This document shows, in pieces, positions 16,965-25,785 of a DNA stretch of 64,000 nt; the stretch's first letter is position 1; each line of letters starts with the position of its first letter. The stretch is from Nocardioides daejeonensis (lineage in GTDB: Bacteria; Actinomycetota; Actinomycetes; Propionibacteriales; Nocardioidaceae): assembly GCF_003194585.1 (NCBI RefSeq), contig NZ_QHKZ01000003.1:186001-250000 (forward strand). Direction: 5' to 3'. The position numbers and the translations under genes were made by a program. A model generated the notes under the pieces. The model made no database searches. It had not been told where the DNA came from and saw nothing but the letters and a program-made list of their open reading frames with translations.

Positions 16965-18122
16965 GAGGGCGCGCTCCAGGTCGGCGATGAGGTCCTCGGC
17001 GCTCTCGATGCCCACGCTGAGACGGATGAGGTCGGCGGGGACCTCGAGCTCGGTGCCGGCGACGGAGGCATGGGTCATCCGGCCCGGGTGCTCGATCAGC
17101 GACTCGACGCCGCCCAGGGACTCACCGAGGGTGAAGACCTCGGCGCGGGCGCAGACGTCGAGCGCCTTCGCCTCGCCACCCGCGACCCGGAAGGAGAGCA
17201 TGCCTCCGTAGCGACGCATCTGGCGAGCGGCCACGTCGTGCCCCGGGTGCTCCGGGAGACCCGGATAGATCACCTGGCTGACCGCGGGGTGGGCCTGCAG
17301 GAAGGCCACGAGCCGCTCAGCGTTGTCGCAGTGCCGGTCCATCCTCACCGCCAGGGTCTTCAGCCCGCGGTGGGCGAGGAAGGAGTCGAAGGGACCCGCG
17401 ACCGCGCCCATCGAGTTCTGGTGGAAGGTGATCTGCTCGGCCAGCTCCAGGTCGCGCACGACCAAGGCACCGCCGACCACGTCGGAGTGGCCGCCGACGT
17501 ACTTGGTGGTGGAGTGCACCACCACGTCGGCGCCCAGCGTCAACGGCTGCTGCAGGTACGGCGACGCGAAGGTGTTGTCGACCACCAGCAACGCACCCGC
17601 CTCGTGGGCGACGCTCGCCAGCGCCTCGATGTCGGCGATGTTGAGCAGCGGGTTGGTCGGTGTCTCGACCCAGACCAGCTTCGTCTCCCCCGGGCGGACG
17701 GCGGCCCGAACAGCCTCCGGGTCGGAGACGGCGGCCGGCGAGTGGTCCAGGCCCCAGACCTTCTCGACCTTGTCGAAGAGCCGGAACGTGCCGCCGTACG
17801 CGTCGTCGGGGATCACCGCGTGCTGGCCCGGACGGCAGAGCGCTCGGATCAGGGTGTCCTCGGCCGCCAGCCCGGAGGCGAAGGCGAACCCTCGCTCGCC
17901 CTCCTCAAGTGCCGCGATCGCGCCTTCGAAGGCGGTGCGGGTCGGGTTGGCGGAACGGCTGTACTCGTAGCCGCCGCGCAGCCCGCCGACGCCATCCTGC
18001 TTGTAGGTGCTGGTGGCATAGATCGGGGGGATCACCGCGCCCGTGGTCGGGTCCGGCTCATAGCCGGCGTGGATCGCCCGGGTCTCGAAACCCGACTTGT
18101 TGCGGTGCTCCTGAGTGCTCAC
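16959..18122 (-). CDS. metB: Cystathionine gamma-synthase
   Basis: A 387-residue PLP enzyme of the Cys/Met metabolism family that joins an O-acyl-homoserine and cysteine to cystathionine. Seen are YSRSANPTRTAFEGAIAALE, the FASGLAAEDTLIRAL loop, VETPTNPLLNIADI, and the PLP lysine K207 in HSTTKYVGGHSDVVGG. The C-terminal SLGGVESLIEHPGRMTHASV is typical of MetB; related gamma-lyases cannot be excluded from sequence alone. cbs lies 24 kb away, and the two are also near each other in M. tuberculosis (Rv1077, Rv1079). Confidence 0.9.
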   Translation of the reverse strand: MSTQEHRNKSGFETRAIHAGYEPDPTTGAVIPPIYATSTYKQDGVGGLRGGYEYSRSANPTRTAFEGAIAALEEGERGFAFASGLAAEDTLIRALCRPGQHAVIPDDAYGGTFRLFDKVEKVWGLDHSPAAVSDPEAVRAAVRPGETKLVWVETPTNPLLNIADIEALASVAHEAGALLVVDNTFASPYLQQPLTLGADVVVHSTTKYVGGHSDVVGGALVVRDLELAEQITFHQNSMGAVAGPFDSFLAHRGLKTLAVRMDRHCDNAERLVAFLQAHPAVSQVIYPGLPEHPGHDVAARQMRRYGGMLSFRVAGGEAKALDVCARAEVFTLGESLGGVESLIEHPGRMTHASVAGTELEVPADLIRLSVGIESAEDLIADLERALS

Positions 18123-18168
18123 GAGGCCGAGCCTACTCGTCCGCCGCTGCCCGTTGAGAGGCCACCAA

Positions 18169-18525
18169 CTAGTGCAACAGCAACGCGATCTGTCGGAGTT
18201 CGAGCCGTCCCTCTGCCACCGACATCACCAGATCGAAAGCCTCATCTTGACTGAGGGTGAAGGGCGCACCGCTAAGGCGCAGGAAAGTCGAGGTCGCGAG
18301 CAGACTCAGCCGCTTGTTGCCATCGACGAGAGCGCGGTTACTCACCAACGAGTGCAGAAGCGCTGCCGCCTTCTCCTGCAGCGTCGGGTAGACGTCCTGC
18401 CCGAAGACGGTGGAGCGAGCGCGCGCTGCAGCCGAGTCGAGCAGACCGAGATCACGGACGGGACCGGCGCCGAGCAACTCGGTCAGTCGAAGCAGATCCT
18501 CGACGTCGAGGAACTCGATGTTCAC
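18169..18525 (-). CDS. Doc/Fic-fold toxin with altered catalytic histidine
   Basis: A 118-residue death-on-curing (Doc) family protein. The Fic motif region reads SNRALVDGNKRLSLLAT at residues 62-78. In active Doc and Fic proteins the first motif position is histidine; here it is Arg64 (codon CGC), while D68, G69, N70, K71 and R72 are kept. Doc phosphorylates EF-Tu in the characterised P1 case; this copy may be inactive. It starts at a GTG that overlaps the antitoxin stop (GTGA), so translation is coupled. Confidence 0.85.
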   Translation of the reverse strand: MNIEFLDVEDLLRLTELLGAGPVRDLGLLDSAAARARSTVFGQDVYPTLQEKAAALLHSLVSNRALVDGNKRLSLLATSTFLRLSGAPFTLSQDEAFDLVMSVAEGRLELRQIALLLH

Positions 18526-18722
18526 ACGGTGCCCAGCCGGCGTAGGGCGTCGTCGTACTCGACAATCAACTCGCTAGCGATCAGGTCCACTCGCTGCCGA
18601 CGCACCTGACGATCCCGCTTCTCCATGACCGCCCGTCGCACGGCCTCTTGCTTGGAGATCCCCTCTTCGGCAGCCAGAGCTGCAAGGGCCTCATCAAGTT
18701 CAGCGTCGGTGCGCAAGGTCAT
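18522..18722 (-). CDS. Ribbon-helix-helix antitoxin of the Doc pair
   Basis: A 66-residue protein: MTLRTDAELDEALAALAAEE is a ribbon-helix-helix start (CopG type), followed by GISKQEAVRRAVMEKRDRQV. It is expected to bind DNA as a dimer and, with its C-terminal tail, neutralise the Doc toxin. The ATG at 18722 gives the compact domain; a longer open frame upstream is unlike the family. A small palindrome 24 bp before the start is the probable autoregulatory site. Confidence 0.85.
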   Translation of the reverse strand: MTLRTDAELDEALAALAAEEGISKQEAVRRAVMEKRDRQVRRQRVDLIASELIVEYDDALRRLGTV

Positions 18723-18745
18723 GGCCACGACTACGACGTGGTCGA

Positions 18746-18758
18746 TACCAGTGTGGTA
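18746..18758. promoter_or_regulatory. Candidate operator of the toxin-antitoxin pair
   Basis: TACCAGTGTGGTA is an inverted repeat with 5-base arms and a 3-base centre. It lies 24 bp upstream of the antitoxin ATG, in the divergent region before the DUF5995 gene. Ribbon-helix-helix antitoxins usually bind such short palindromes; binding is inferred from position. Confidence 0.5.
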
Positions 18759-18813
18759 CCGCTTCTTCGAGGTGTTTTCGTGACCCCCGTCACCGATCTC
18801 CGTTGACCTTCCT

Positions 18814-19731
18814 ATGAAGCTTTCTTCGCCTCGCAGTTTGCTGGCCAGCGCCGTCGCGGCCGCCACCTTGCTGACCTTCGGCCCAGCGAGTCCGGCGAGC
18901 GCTGACCTGGGCCCGGGCGCACTCGACCCGGTGATCAACCTGCTGGGCCCGCTTCCCACCAAGCACACGCCGTACACCGGAAGCACCTGCCCCGACGGAG
19001 CGCCCAGCTGCATCGATGCCACGATCGCGGAGATGGAGCGACGCCTGGCCGACTCCGCAGCCCGGTGCGACCACGACGCGATCTTCGACCTGGCCTACCT
19101 GCGCGTGACCGAGGACGTACGGCGCGCCGTCGACGCCGGGCACTTCTCCGACCGGGTCTGGCTCGGCCAGGTCGATGCGATCTTCGCTCGCTACTACTTC
19201 GAGACGATGGACGACTGGCATGCCGGGCGCACCGCACAGGTGCCGAAGGCGTGGCGGATCGCGTTGCAGGCCGCCGACGAGAAGCGGATGACCGGGCTCG
19301 GGAACTTCCTGCTCGCCATGAACGCCCACATCAACCGCGACTTTTCCTACGTGCTCGCCGAGGCAGGGCTCACCGACGCCTCCGGGCGCTCGCACAAGGC
19401 CGACCACAACGCCTACAACCCGCGGCTCGACGGCCTCTACCACCCGGTCTTCGCCGAGGAGGCCGCGCGCTTCGACCCGACCTTCGACGACCTGGACGTC
19501 GCGATGCTCGACGAGCTCGGCGTCGGCGCGATCATGCGCGGCTGGCGCGAGATGGTCTGGCGCAACGCGGAGCTGCTGGTCGCCGCGAAGACGCCCGCGC
19601 AACGCCGGGCGGTCCAGACACTCATCGAGGGGTACGCCGCCACCCAGGCCCAGCTGATCCGCTCCACCTTCGTAGCCGGCGACAGGGGACGCAAGCGCGA
19701 CGCGTGGTGCGCCGTACACGGGCAGGGCTGA
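18814..19731 (+). CDS. Secreted DUF5995 family protein
   Basis: A 305-residue exported protein. The signal peptide is residues 1-31 (hydrophobic run ASAVAAATLLTFG, cleavage near SPASADLG). The body is helical with conserved-looking motifs RVTEDVRRAVDAGHFSDR, WRIALQAADEKRMTGLGNFL, AMNAHINRDFSYVLAEAG and RSHKADHNAYN, as in DUF5995. His and Asp residues in NAHINRD and HKADHN could bind metal, but no function is known for the family. It stands alone, between the toxin-antitoxin pair and a convergent lipoprotein gene. Confidence 0.8.
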   Translation: MKLSSPRSLLASAVAAATLLTFGPASPASADLGPGALDPVINLLGPLPTKHTPYTGSTCPDGAPSCIDATIAEMERRLADSAARCDHDAIFDLAYLRVTEDVRRAVDAGHFSDRVWLGQVDAIFARYYFETMDDWHAGRTAQVPKAWRIALQAADEKRMTGLGNFLLAMNAHINRDFSYVLAEAGLTDASGRSHKADHNAYNPRLDGLYHPVFAEEAARFDPTFDDLDVAMLDELGVGAIMRGWREMVWRNAELLVAAKTPAQRRAVQTLIEGYAATQAQLIRSTFVAGDRGRKRDAWCAVHGQG

Positions 19732-19740
19732 GAGTAGTCC

Positions 19741-21069
19741 TCAGGTGCGGCGGCGGCTCTGCAACTCCTTGCCGCTAGGCGCCTCGATGGAGGCCGGCTT
19801 CCCCCAGGCGGTGAGGTCGGCCTGCATCGACTGACCGTCGGCGTCCAGAGTCATCCGCCGCAAGCGATGCAGATCGTCGAGGAAGAGGCGGTAGGTGAAC
19901 GTCGCGACCTCCTCCGCCACGCCGGGCTTGACCCCGCCCTGCTCCACCAGCCATTTCGGATCGATGGAGAGGTCGTAGCGATGGAACTTCGCGCCGTCGA
20001 TCGTCTCGACTCCCCGATAGTCGACGGCCTTCGAGCTCTCTCTGAGCATCGCTGCGAGCTCTCGTGGGTTGCTCTTCGACATCTCGTCAACGAGGCGCTC
20101 CGCGTCGGCTCCGGTGAGAGCGACGTACTTTCGCTCACCCTCGAAGCGGAAGTAGGCAGCGCCGTCGACGTAGACCATCTCGTAGGCATCGCCCCCCTCA
20201 CTGAGCTCGCCGCGCACCGCCACGAGGTCGCCGATCTCGTTGAACTGCATGTCTGCATCCATCGTGGTCTCACCGTTGATGGCCATCACCGTGTGGACGG
20301 TGCGCTCACGCCCGTAGGCGGCGTTCATGCGATCCGGTAGCTCTACGCGGGTGAGCGGCACGTACGCGCCCGTCCCAGGCTTCTCGCCTGCCGTCATGCC
20401 ATAGATCTCGGATGCCGCAGGCTCGGCCAGGCTGACCGGGTCGCCCCAGGCGGTCAGATCCAGGACGCTCTCCTCGCCGGCCATAGTGAAGGCGAGCCGT
20501 CGCACCCGTAGCTCATCGTCGAGCCAGTAACGGAAGCTCATCAAGGGCGTGCGCTTCTCCTGCAACTCAAGAGCCTTCGCCACGAAACTGCGCTGATACA
20601 CGAGGTCGTAGCGCTGAAAGCGGGTCTGCCCGATCCAGTCCTCGCCGACGTGGCGGAACCGCTCGATCTCATCCGCGCCGGCGTCGAGCAAGCGCATGAG
20701 GATCGCCGAGGGCATCGCCTCCGCCACTGATTTCACCTCGTCGGCACCCATCGGGTCGAACTTCGCGTACCCCTTCCGCCGGTACCCGGCCTCGCCGACG
20801 ATCACGATCTCGCTGCGGGCCAGCCCATTTCCGGAGGCGATGTGGAGCGCCCTCTCGGAGCCGAAGCGCACCTGTCCGGTCGCGTGCCGCCCCATCGCAG
20901 CGAAAGCCAGCGCGGCGGTCTCCGCAGCCAACGTCGCATTCCGGACCTGGGGCCCGAACTCCTCCTGCGTCAGGCCTTCGATAACCGTGTCCTTCGGCTG
21001 CGGATCGTCGGAGCACCCGACGAGACCCAGCGCCAACACGACAGCAAGCAGCCGCACCACCCGAGACAT
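19741..21069 (-). CDS. Lipoprotein with two LppX/LprG-like domains
   Basis: A 442-residue lipoprotein. MSRVVRLLAVVLALGLVGCS gives a lipobox with Cys20. The rest is a tandem duplication: both halves contain a FxxYDL strand, then FRYWLDD or YRLFLDD, then RVRRLAFTM or RLRRMTLD, and end in DLTAWGDPVS or DLTAWGKPAS. This is the pattern of LppX/LprAFG-type carriers, which hold hydrophobic molecules; a lipid or glycolipid ligand is inferred. The open frame extends upstream through part of a 22-bp repeat, but the ATG at 21069 starts the signal sequence. Confidence 0.75.
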   Translation of the reverse strand: MSRVVRLLAVVLALGLVGCSDDPQPKDTVIEGLTQEEFGPQVRNATLAAETAALAFAAMGRHATGQVRFGSERALHIASGNGLARSEIVIVGEAGYRRKGYAKFDPMGADEVKSVAEAMPSAILMRLLDAGADEIERFRHVGEDWIGQTRFQRYDLVYQRSFVAKALELQEKRTPLMSFRYWLDDELRVRRLAFTMAGEESVLDLTAWGDPVSLAEPAASEIYGMTAGEKPGTGAYVPLTRVELPDRMNAAYGRERTVHTVMAINGETTMDADMQFNEIGDLVAVRGELSEGGDAYEMVYVDGAAYFRFEGERKYVALTGADAERLVDEMSKSNPRELAAMLRESSKAVDYRGVETIDGAKFHRYDLSIDPKWLVEQGGVKPGVAEEVATFTYRLFLDDLHRLRRMTLDADGQSMQADLTAWGKPASIEAPSGKELQSRRRT

Positions 21070-21160
21070 AGCGGCATCGTAGGCGCGCGACGAGCCACGC
21101 GGTGCGGGAACCGGAAGTTTGGACACGACTCTCGGGGCGGCGTACCCCGGTGGGGGTGAA

Positions 21161-21248
21161 GGCAGCGTCTCGACCCGCTGGAGCTGGCGTCTCAACCGGT
21201 TGAAGTTGGCGTCTCAACCGGTTGAAGCTGGCGTCTCAACGGGAAGGA
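21161..21248 (+). repeat. 22-bp tandem repeat array, four copies in one direction
   Basis: Four copies in direct orientation begin at 21161, 21183, 21205 and 21227, each 22 bp. The centre is TGGCGTCTCAACCGGTTGAA in the middle copies; TTCAACCGGTTGAG is itself nearly palindromic. This is the family seen at 16815-16964 and 62254-62319. It lies in the divergent promoter region of the lipoprotein and msrA, and is the only array here not next to a stop codon. Confidence 0.85.
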
Positions 21249-21313
21249 ATGCGGGGGGACGCGTGTTGAAGGCAGGTGTTGGATGGAGTCGAACCCAGCA
21301 TCAGGAGGTAGTC

Positions 21314-21952
21314 GTGTTCGGTCGCAAGCCCGCCACCGTCCCCACAGCCGACCAGGCCCTGCCGGGCCGCGAGGCAGCGTGGTTCCAGCTGCGAGACCGG
21401 CACCTCGTGCTGGATGCGCCGGTGGTGACCGACGAGGTGCCCGACGGGCTCGAGGCGGCGGTCTTCGGACTCGGCTGCTTCTGGGGCGCCGAGGAGATCT
21501 ACTGGCAGAAGCCGGGCGTCTGGTCGACGTCGGTGGGCTACACCGGCGGCTCGACACCGCACCCGTCCTACGAGGAGGTGTGCAGCGGGATGACCGGGCA
21601 CACCGAGGCCGTGCGGATCGTCTTCGACCCCGCAACGATCGACTACGCCGACCTCGTGAAGACCTTCTTCGAGGTGCACGATCCGACGCAGGGGATGCGT
21701 CAGGGCAACGACATCGGCACCCAGTACCGCTCCGGCATCTACACGACGACCCCCGAACAGGCAGAGATCGCCGCCGAGCTCACCGCACGCTACGGCGCGG
21801 AGCTCGAGCGCCGCGGACTGGGCACGATCACCACGGAGATCAAGCCTGTCGGCGACTACTGGTACGCGGAGGACGTGCACCAGCAGTACCTGGCGAAGAA
21901 CCCCAACGGCTACCGCTGCCACGCCAACACCGGGGTGCCCTTCCCCGCCTGA
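21314..21952 (+). CDS. msrA: Peptide-methionine (S)-S-oxide reductase
   Basis: A 212-residue MsrA that reduces S-methionine sulfoxide in proteins and free form. The catalytic Cys55 is in FGLGCFWGAEEIYW; GYTGGSTPHPSYEEVCSG and HDPTQGMRQGNDIGTQYRSG are family signatures. The C-terminal YLAKNPNGYRCHANTG keeps one resolving-type cysteine. The GTG at 21314 is 6 bp after AGGAGG. No msrB is seen nearby. Confidence 0.94.
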   Translation: MFGRKPATVPTADQALPGREAAWFQLRDRHLVLDAPVVTDEVPDGLEAAVFGLGCFWGAEEIYWQKPGVWSTSVGYTGGSTPHPSYEEVCSGMTGHTEAVRIVFDPATIDYADLVKTFFEVHDPTQGMRQGNDIGTQYRSGIYTTTPEQAEIAAELTARYGAELERRGLGTITTEIKPVGDYWYAEDVHQQYLAKNPNGYRCHANTGVPFPA

Positions 21953-21961
21953 GCCCTCGGC

Positions 21962-22900
21962 TCAGCGCTTGGCGGCAGTCACCATGAACTCGAGCACGTC
22001 CGGCAGGTCGTAGCGGCCCGCGTCGGTGCCGAGGCCCTGCGCCACCTGAGCGGCAGTCGCACAGCCGAGCGCAGCCGCTTCGGGAGGGGTCGCGCCCAGC
22101 GCCAGACCACGCAGGAAGCCGGCCGAGAAGGCGTCGCCGCAACCGGTCGTGTCCACCACCTCGATGGCGTACGCCGGCACCTCCGTGACGCCGTCGGCAT
22201 CCGCGACGAGGGCGCCACGACTCCCCTGCGTCACCGCCACGCACCCGGTGCCGTGCTCGAGCAGCGCGCGCGCCCCGTCGGCGAGATCGGTGGCACCGGT
22301 GAAGCCGAGCACCTGCTCGTCGTTGGGCAGCAGGTAGTCGGTGTGCGGCAGCGCCGCGGCGATCCACGCCAGCAGGTCCGGATCACCCGGCGCGAGGATG
22401 TCCATCGACGTGGTGATCCCGCGTTCCCGCGCACGGGCCAGCAGTTCGCCGGCCGCGTCGCCGCCGAGGAACTCCGGGCCGCCGAGGTGCAGGTGGGTGA
22501 GGCCGTCGAGCGCTTGCTCGGGCAGGTCGGCGACGGTGAAGGTGCCGTTGGCGCCGATGCAGTGCCACGCCGGCCGATCACCGTTCGGTCGCACCGGAAG
22601 CACGGAGGCGGACGAGGCGACGTCGTCGCGGCGCACCAGGCCCCGGGTATCGACACCCTCCTTCTCGAGGAGGCGCAACAGCACGTCGCCGATCGGGTCG
22701 GAGCCGATCGCGCCGTAGCTGTGCACCTGAGCACCGAGCCGACTCAGCACCAGGCCGGTGCCGCCCGCGGTGCCGGCAGCCGACATCCGGATCGTGTCGA
22801 CCAGCTGTCCTGCCGATCCCTCCGGGATCGACTCGATCCCGACGACGTGGGTGTCGAGGACGTGGACGCCGACGACGGCGACCTGCATGGACTGGGTCAC
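21962..22900 (-). CDS. PfkB family carbohydrate kinase
   Basis: A 312-residue sugar kinase of the PfkB/ribokinase family. The N-terminal glycine motif AAGTAGGTGLVLSRLGAQVH and the C-terminal ATP/catalytic motif VVDTTGCGDAFSAGFLRGLA (catalytic Asp in GCGDAF) are intact. The start GTG overlaps the aldolase stop by 4 bp. With a class II aldolase next to it, a route that phosphorylates and cleaves a sugar is likely, but the substrate cannot be read from sequence. Confidence 0.87.
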   Translation of the reverse strand: MTQSMQVAVVGVHVLDTHVVGIESIPEGSAGQLVDTIRMSAAGTAGGTGLVLSRLGAQVHSYGAIGSDPIGDVLLRLLEKEGVDTRGLVRRDDVASSASVLPVRPNGDRPAWHCIGANGTFTVADLPEQALDGLTHLHLGGPEFLGGDAAGELLARARERGITTSMDILAPGDPDLLAWIAAALPHTDYLLPNDEQVLGFTGATDLADGARALLEHGTGCVAVTQGSRGALVADADGVTEVPAYAIEVVDTTGCGDAFSAGFLRGLALGATPPEAAALGCATAAQVAQGLGTDAGRYDLPDVLEFMVTAAKR

Positions 22901-23556
22901 GGTTGCTCCTCACGGATCGGTCGGGTGGCGCCGTACCCGCGCGAGAGCGCGGCGAGCACGACCTCCTCCTGCTGCTGGGCGCTGAGCACCCGCGGGGTGC
23001 CGAGCCGGCTGGCCCGGTGGTGGAGCTGACAGAGCCACTCCAGAAGCAGGGCGTGGTCGACGGCCTGCGCCAGAGTGCCGCCCACGGTCACCGAGCCGTG
23101 GTTCGCGAGCAGCGCCGCTTGCCGGCCGGCCAGGGCGGTGCGCACCCCGGCAGCGAGCTCGGCGGAGCCGAAGGTCGCGTACGGCGCCACGCGGATCTCG
23201 CCGCCCAACGCCAGTTGCTGATAGTGCAGGACCGGCAGCTCGTCGAGCACGCAGGCGAGCGCGGTCGCATAGGGGGCGTGGGTATGCACGACCGCGCAGG
23301 CGGGCTGGTCGGCATAGATGCCGAGATGGAGCTCGATCTCGGAGGTCGGCTCCAGCTCCCCCTCGATCAACCGGCCGTCGATGCCGACGACGGTCACCTC
23401 ACCCGGTGTGGCGTCCGCCAGGGTCACCCCGGTCGCGGTGACCGCGATGCGATCCCCCTCGCGCGCGCTGACGTTGCCGGCCGTGCCGATCAGCAGACCG
23501 GCGGCCGCGAGGCGTCGGGCGGCGTCGGCGACCGCGGCCCGGAGCGGGTCGGTCAC
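22897..23556 (-). CDS. Class II aldolase, L-fuculose-phosphate aldolase-like
   Basis: A 219-residue zinc aldolase. The zinc histidines H91 and H93 are in VVHTHAPYATAL and H153 is in LLANHGSVTVGG; E73 in PTSEIELH is the catalytic acid. These positions match E. coli FucA (E73, H92, H94, H155). It should cleave a phosphorylated deoxy-sugar or similar into dihydroxyacetone phosphate and an aldehyde. It overlaps the TetR gene upstream and the kinase downstream by 4 bp each, forming a tight three-gene operon. Confidence 0.88.
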   Translation of the reverse strand: MTDPLRAAVADAARRLAAAGLLIGTAGNVSAREGDRIAVTATGVTLADATPGEVTVVGIDGRLIEGELEPTSEIELHLGIYADQPACAVVHTHAPYATALACVLDELPVLHYQQLALGGEIRVAPYATFGSAELAAGVRTALAGRQAALLANHGSVTVGGTLAQAVDHALLLEWLCQLHHRASRLGTPRVLSAQQQEEVVLAALSRGYGATRPIREEQP

Positions 23557-24227
23557 CGCGCGATCCGCTGGAGGTAGCCGGTGACCAGCAGGACCGCCTG
23601 CTCCAGGAGGAAGGCGTCACCGCGCGGATCCTGCTCGAACGCGAGCTGGAAGGCACGGTCGCCGACCTCGACGGCGAGCTCGGCGATCACTTTCAGCTCG
23701 GCGGGCGAGTGCGTCGCGCTGTCGACCAGGTCGGCGTCGAGGGCGACCGCCAGCAGGTTCTCGGCGATGCGCCGATTGTGGTGGCGGCCGTAGCCCTCGA
23801 TCGCCGGGTTGGCCCGTCCGCGCATCCAGACCTGCATGAACGCCGGGCGCCGGTGGTAGACGCTGACGAAGGCACCCATGGCGACGCGGACCAGCTCCGG
23901 GATCGTCAGGTCGTCGATGTTCGCCAGGTCGCTGGCGACCTGCTCGTCCATCTCGGCCATGTCGCGTTCGCAGATCGCCAGCAGCACGTCCTCCTTGTCG
24001 GAGAAGTACTGGTAGAGCGACGCGACGGGGAGCTCGGCTTCGTCGGCGATCGAGCGCGTGGTGAGTCCGTCGACGCCCAACTCCGCGACCAGGCGTGAGG
24101 CGGCGTCGAGGATGCGCGCCACCCGCGCCCGGGATCGGGCCTGGGTCGGGGTTCGCCGTCCGCGACCGCCGACCACCGCGAGGGGAGAAGTCGGGTCGTC
24201 GACGGTAGCGGAAGGCATGAGGCGCAT
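23553..24227 (-). CDS. TetR family regulator of the kinase/aldolase operon
   Basis: A 224-residue TetR protein. The helix-turn-helix is in LVAELGVDGLTTRSIADEAE followed by LPVASLYQYFSDKEDVLL. The ATG at 24227 has GGAGG 5 bp upstream; earlier in-frame starts exist. It is the first gene of the operon with aldolase and kinase, and is divergent from the amine oxidase gene, so it may control both. The ligand is unknown. Confidence 0.85.
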   Translation of the reverse strand: MRLMPSATVDDPTSPLAVVGGRGRRTPTQARSRARVARILDAASRLVAELGVDGLTTRSIADEAELPVASLYQYFSDKEDVLLAICERDMAEMDEQVASDLANIDDLTIPELVRVAMGAFVSVYHRRPAFMQVWMRGRANPAIEGYGRHHNRRIAENLLAVALDADLVDSATHSPAELKVIAELAVEVGDRAFQLAFEQDPRGDAFLLEQAVLLVTGYLQRIAR

Positions 24228-24252
24228 AGTAGCCTCCGATCCTGAATCTGAC

Positions 24253-24264
24253 ACATGTTCATGT
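24253..24264. promoter_or_regulatory. Small palindrome between TetR and amine oxidase genes
   Basis: ACATGTTCATGT is a near-perfect inverted repeat (10 of 12) in the 55-bp divergent gap, 25 bp upstream of the TetR start and 19 bp before the oxidase ATG. A TetR site is plausible by position only. Confidence 0.35.
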
Positions 24265-24282
24265 TCTGCTCAGGGGAGATCG

Positions 24283-25785
24283 ATGCACCCACACGACCTC
24301 GACACGCACGGCCTCGGTCGGCGCGGTCTCCTGCTCGGCGGCGCCGGCCTGCTGGCGGCGATGACGACCGACGCGTTGGAGGCCGAGGCGACCGCTGCGA
24401 CCCGGCAGGGAGCACTGCCTGCGAAGGTCGACGTGGTGGTCGTCGGCGGCGGCCTCTCCGGCCTGGTCGCGGCCCGCAGGCTCGCGCGAACGAAGCACTC
24501 GGTCCTCGTCGTCGAGGCACGCAAGCGGGTCGGCGGACGGCTGCTCAACCATGACCTCCGCACCGGCGGCACCATTGAGGCCGGAGGCGCCTTCGTGGGG
24601 CCGACGCAGAACCACATCAAGAGGCTCGCTGCGCAACTCGGCGTCCGTACCTTCGACGAGTACGTGGCCGGCAAGAACGTCTACCTCTCCTCCACGCTCG
24701 GCCGCAACGAGTTCACCGGCACCATCCCGCCCGACCCGACGATCCTGCTCGACGCCGCGATCGCGCTGGGGCAGCTCGACCAGTACGCGGCTTCGATGCC
24801 CGTCGATGCACCCTGGACGCACCCGCAGGCGGCAGCCTGGGATGCGATGACTCTGGGCGACTGGATCCGCCGCAACACGATCAACAAGGCCGGGATCAGC
24901 AACCTGATCAAGGCCTGGACCCAACCGACCTTCGGCGCGGACCCCGACCAGCTCTCCTTCCTCTTCGTGATCCACTACCTCGCCTGCTCCGGCGACGAAC
25001 GCACTCCGGGCACCTTCGCACGAAGCTCCGACACTGCAGGCGGGGCACAGGAGAGTCGCTTCGTCGGCGGGTCGCAACGGATCCCGCTGCTGCTCGCCAA
25101 ACAGCTGGGACGTCGTGTCGCCTTGGGCGCCGCGGTGCGCCGCATCGAGCATCACGGCAGCCGGGTGCGGGTGCACACCGCCCGTGGCACCGTCAGCGCC
25201 CGCCGCGTCATTGTGGCCGCACCTCCCGAGCAGGTGCTCGGGATCGACTTCTCCCCCGGCCTGCCCACGGGGCGTCGTGCCTTGCTGCGCAGGCTCGAGA
25301 TGGGTCAGTTGATGAAGTGCGACGCCGTCTACGAGAAGCCGTTCTGGCGCGAGGCAGGCCTCTCCGGCTTCGGCATCGCCGACTCCGGCGCCGTCCGCGC
25401 AGCCTTCGACAACGGCGTTCCCGGCACCGACCACGGCATCCTGCTCGCCTTCGTCGGCGGCTCCACCTGGCGCGAGTTCGGCCCGATGAGCCGGGCCCGC
25501 CGCCGCAAGGCGGTGCTGCAGGGCTTCGCCGCGATGTTCGGCGACCAGGCCCTGCGACCGATCGAGTACACCGAGCAGGACTGGACCAAGGAGCGCTGGA
25601 CCGGCGGCGGTCCGGTCGCGATCTACGGCCCCGGCGTGATGGCGCGGTTCGGGCAGCACATCCGCACGCCGTACCGGCGCGTGCATTGGGCCGGCACCGA
25701 GACGTCGACGTACTGGACCGGCTACATGGACGGCGCGGTCCGGGCCGGCGAGCGAGCCGCCCTCGAGGTGCAGGAGCTGCTGTGA
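24283..25785 (+). CDS. Exported flavin amine oxidase (FAD-dependent)
   Basis: A 500-residue flavoprotein. The FAD dinucleotide motif VVVVGGGLSGLVAARRLA is followed by VVEARKRVGGRL at about residues 50-85, and the C-terminal VHWAGTETSTYWTGYMDGAV is the second FAD-contact region of the monoamine/putrescine oxidase group. The N-terminus GRRGLLLGGAGLLAAM looks like a Tat signal, so a folded enzyme would be exported. The ATG at 24283 follows GGGGAGA. Oxidation of a primary amine or polyamine is likely, substrate unknown. A propeller gene overlaps its stop. Confidence 0.87.
   Translation: MHPHDLDTHGLGRRGLLLGGAGLLAAMTTDALEAEATAATRQGALPAKVDVVVVGGGLSGLVAARRLARTKHSVLVVEARKRVGGRLLNHDLRTGGTIEAGGAFVGPTQNHIKRLAAQLGVRTFDEYVAGKNVYLSSTLGRNEFTGTIPPDPTILLDAAIALGQLDQYAASMPVDAPWTHPQAAAWDAMTLGDWIRRNTINKAGISNLIKAWTQPTFGADPDQLSFLFVIHYLACSGDERTPGTFARSSDTAGGAQESRFVGGSQRIPLLLAKQLGRRVALGAAVRRIEHHGSRVRVHTARGTVSARRVIVAAPPEQVLGIDFSPGLPTGRRALLRRLEMGQLMKCDAVYEKPFWREAGLSGFGIADSGAVRAAFDNGVPGTDHGILLAFVGGSTWREFGPMSRARRRKAVLQGFAAMFGDQALRPIEYTEQDWTKERWTGGGPVAIYGPGVMARFGQHIRTPYRRVHWAGTETSTYWTGYMDGAVRAGERAALEVQELL

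Noticed and set aside
16959..18122. Riboswitch (SAM type) upstream of metB
   Set aside because: Only 46 bp separate metB from the toxin gene; there is no room and no matching structure.
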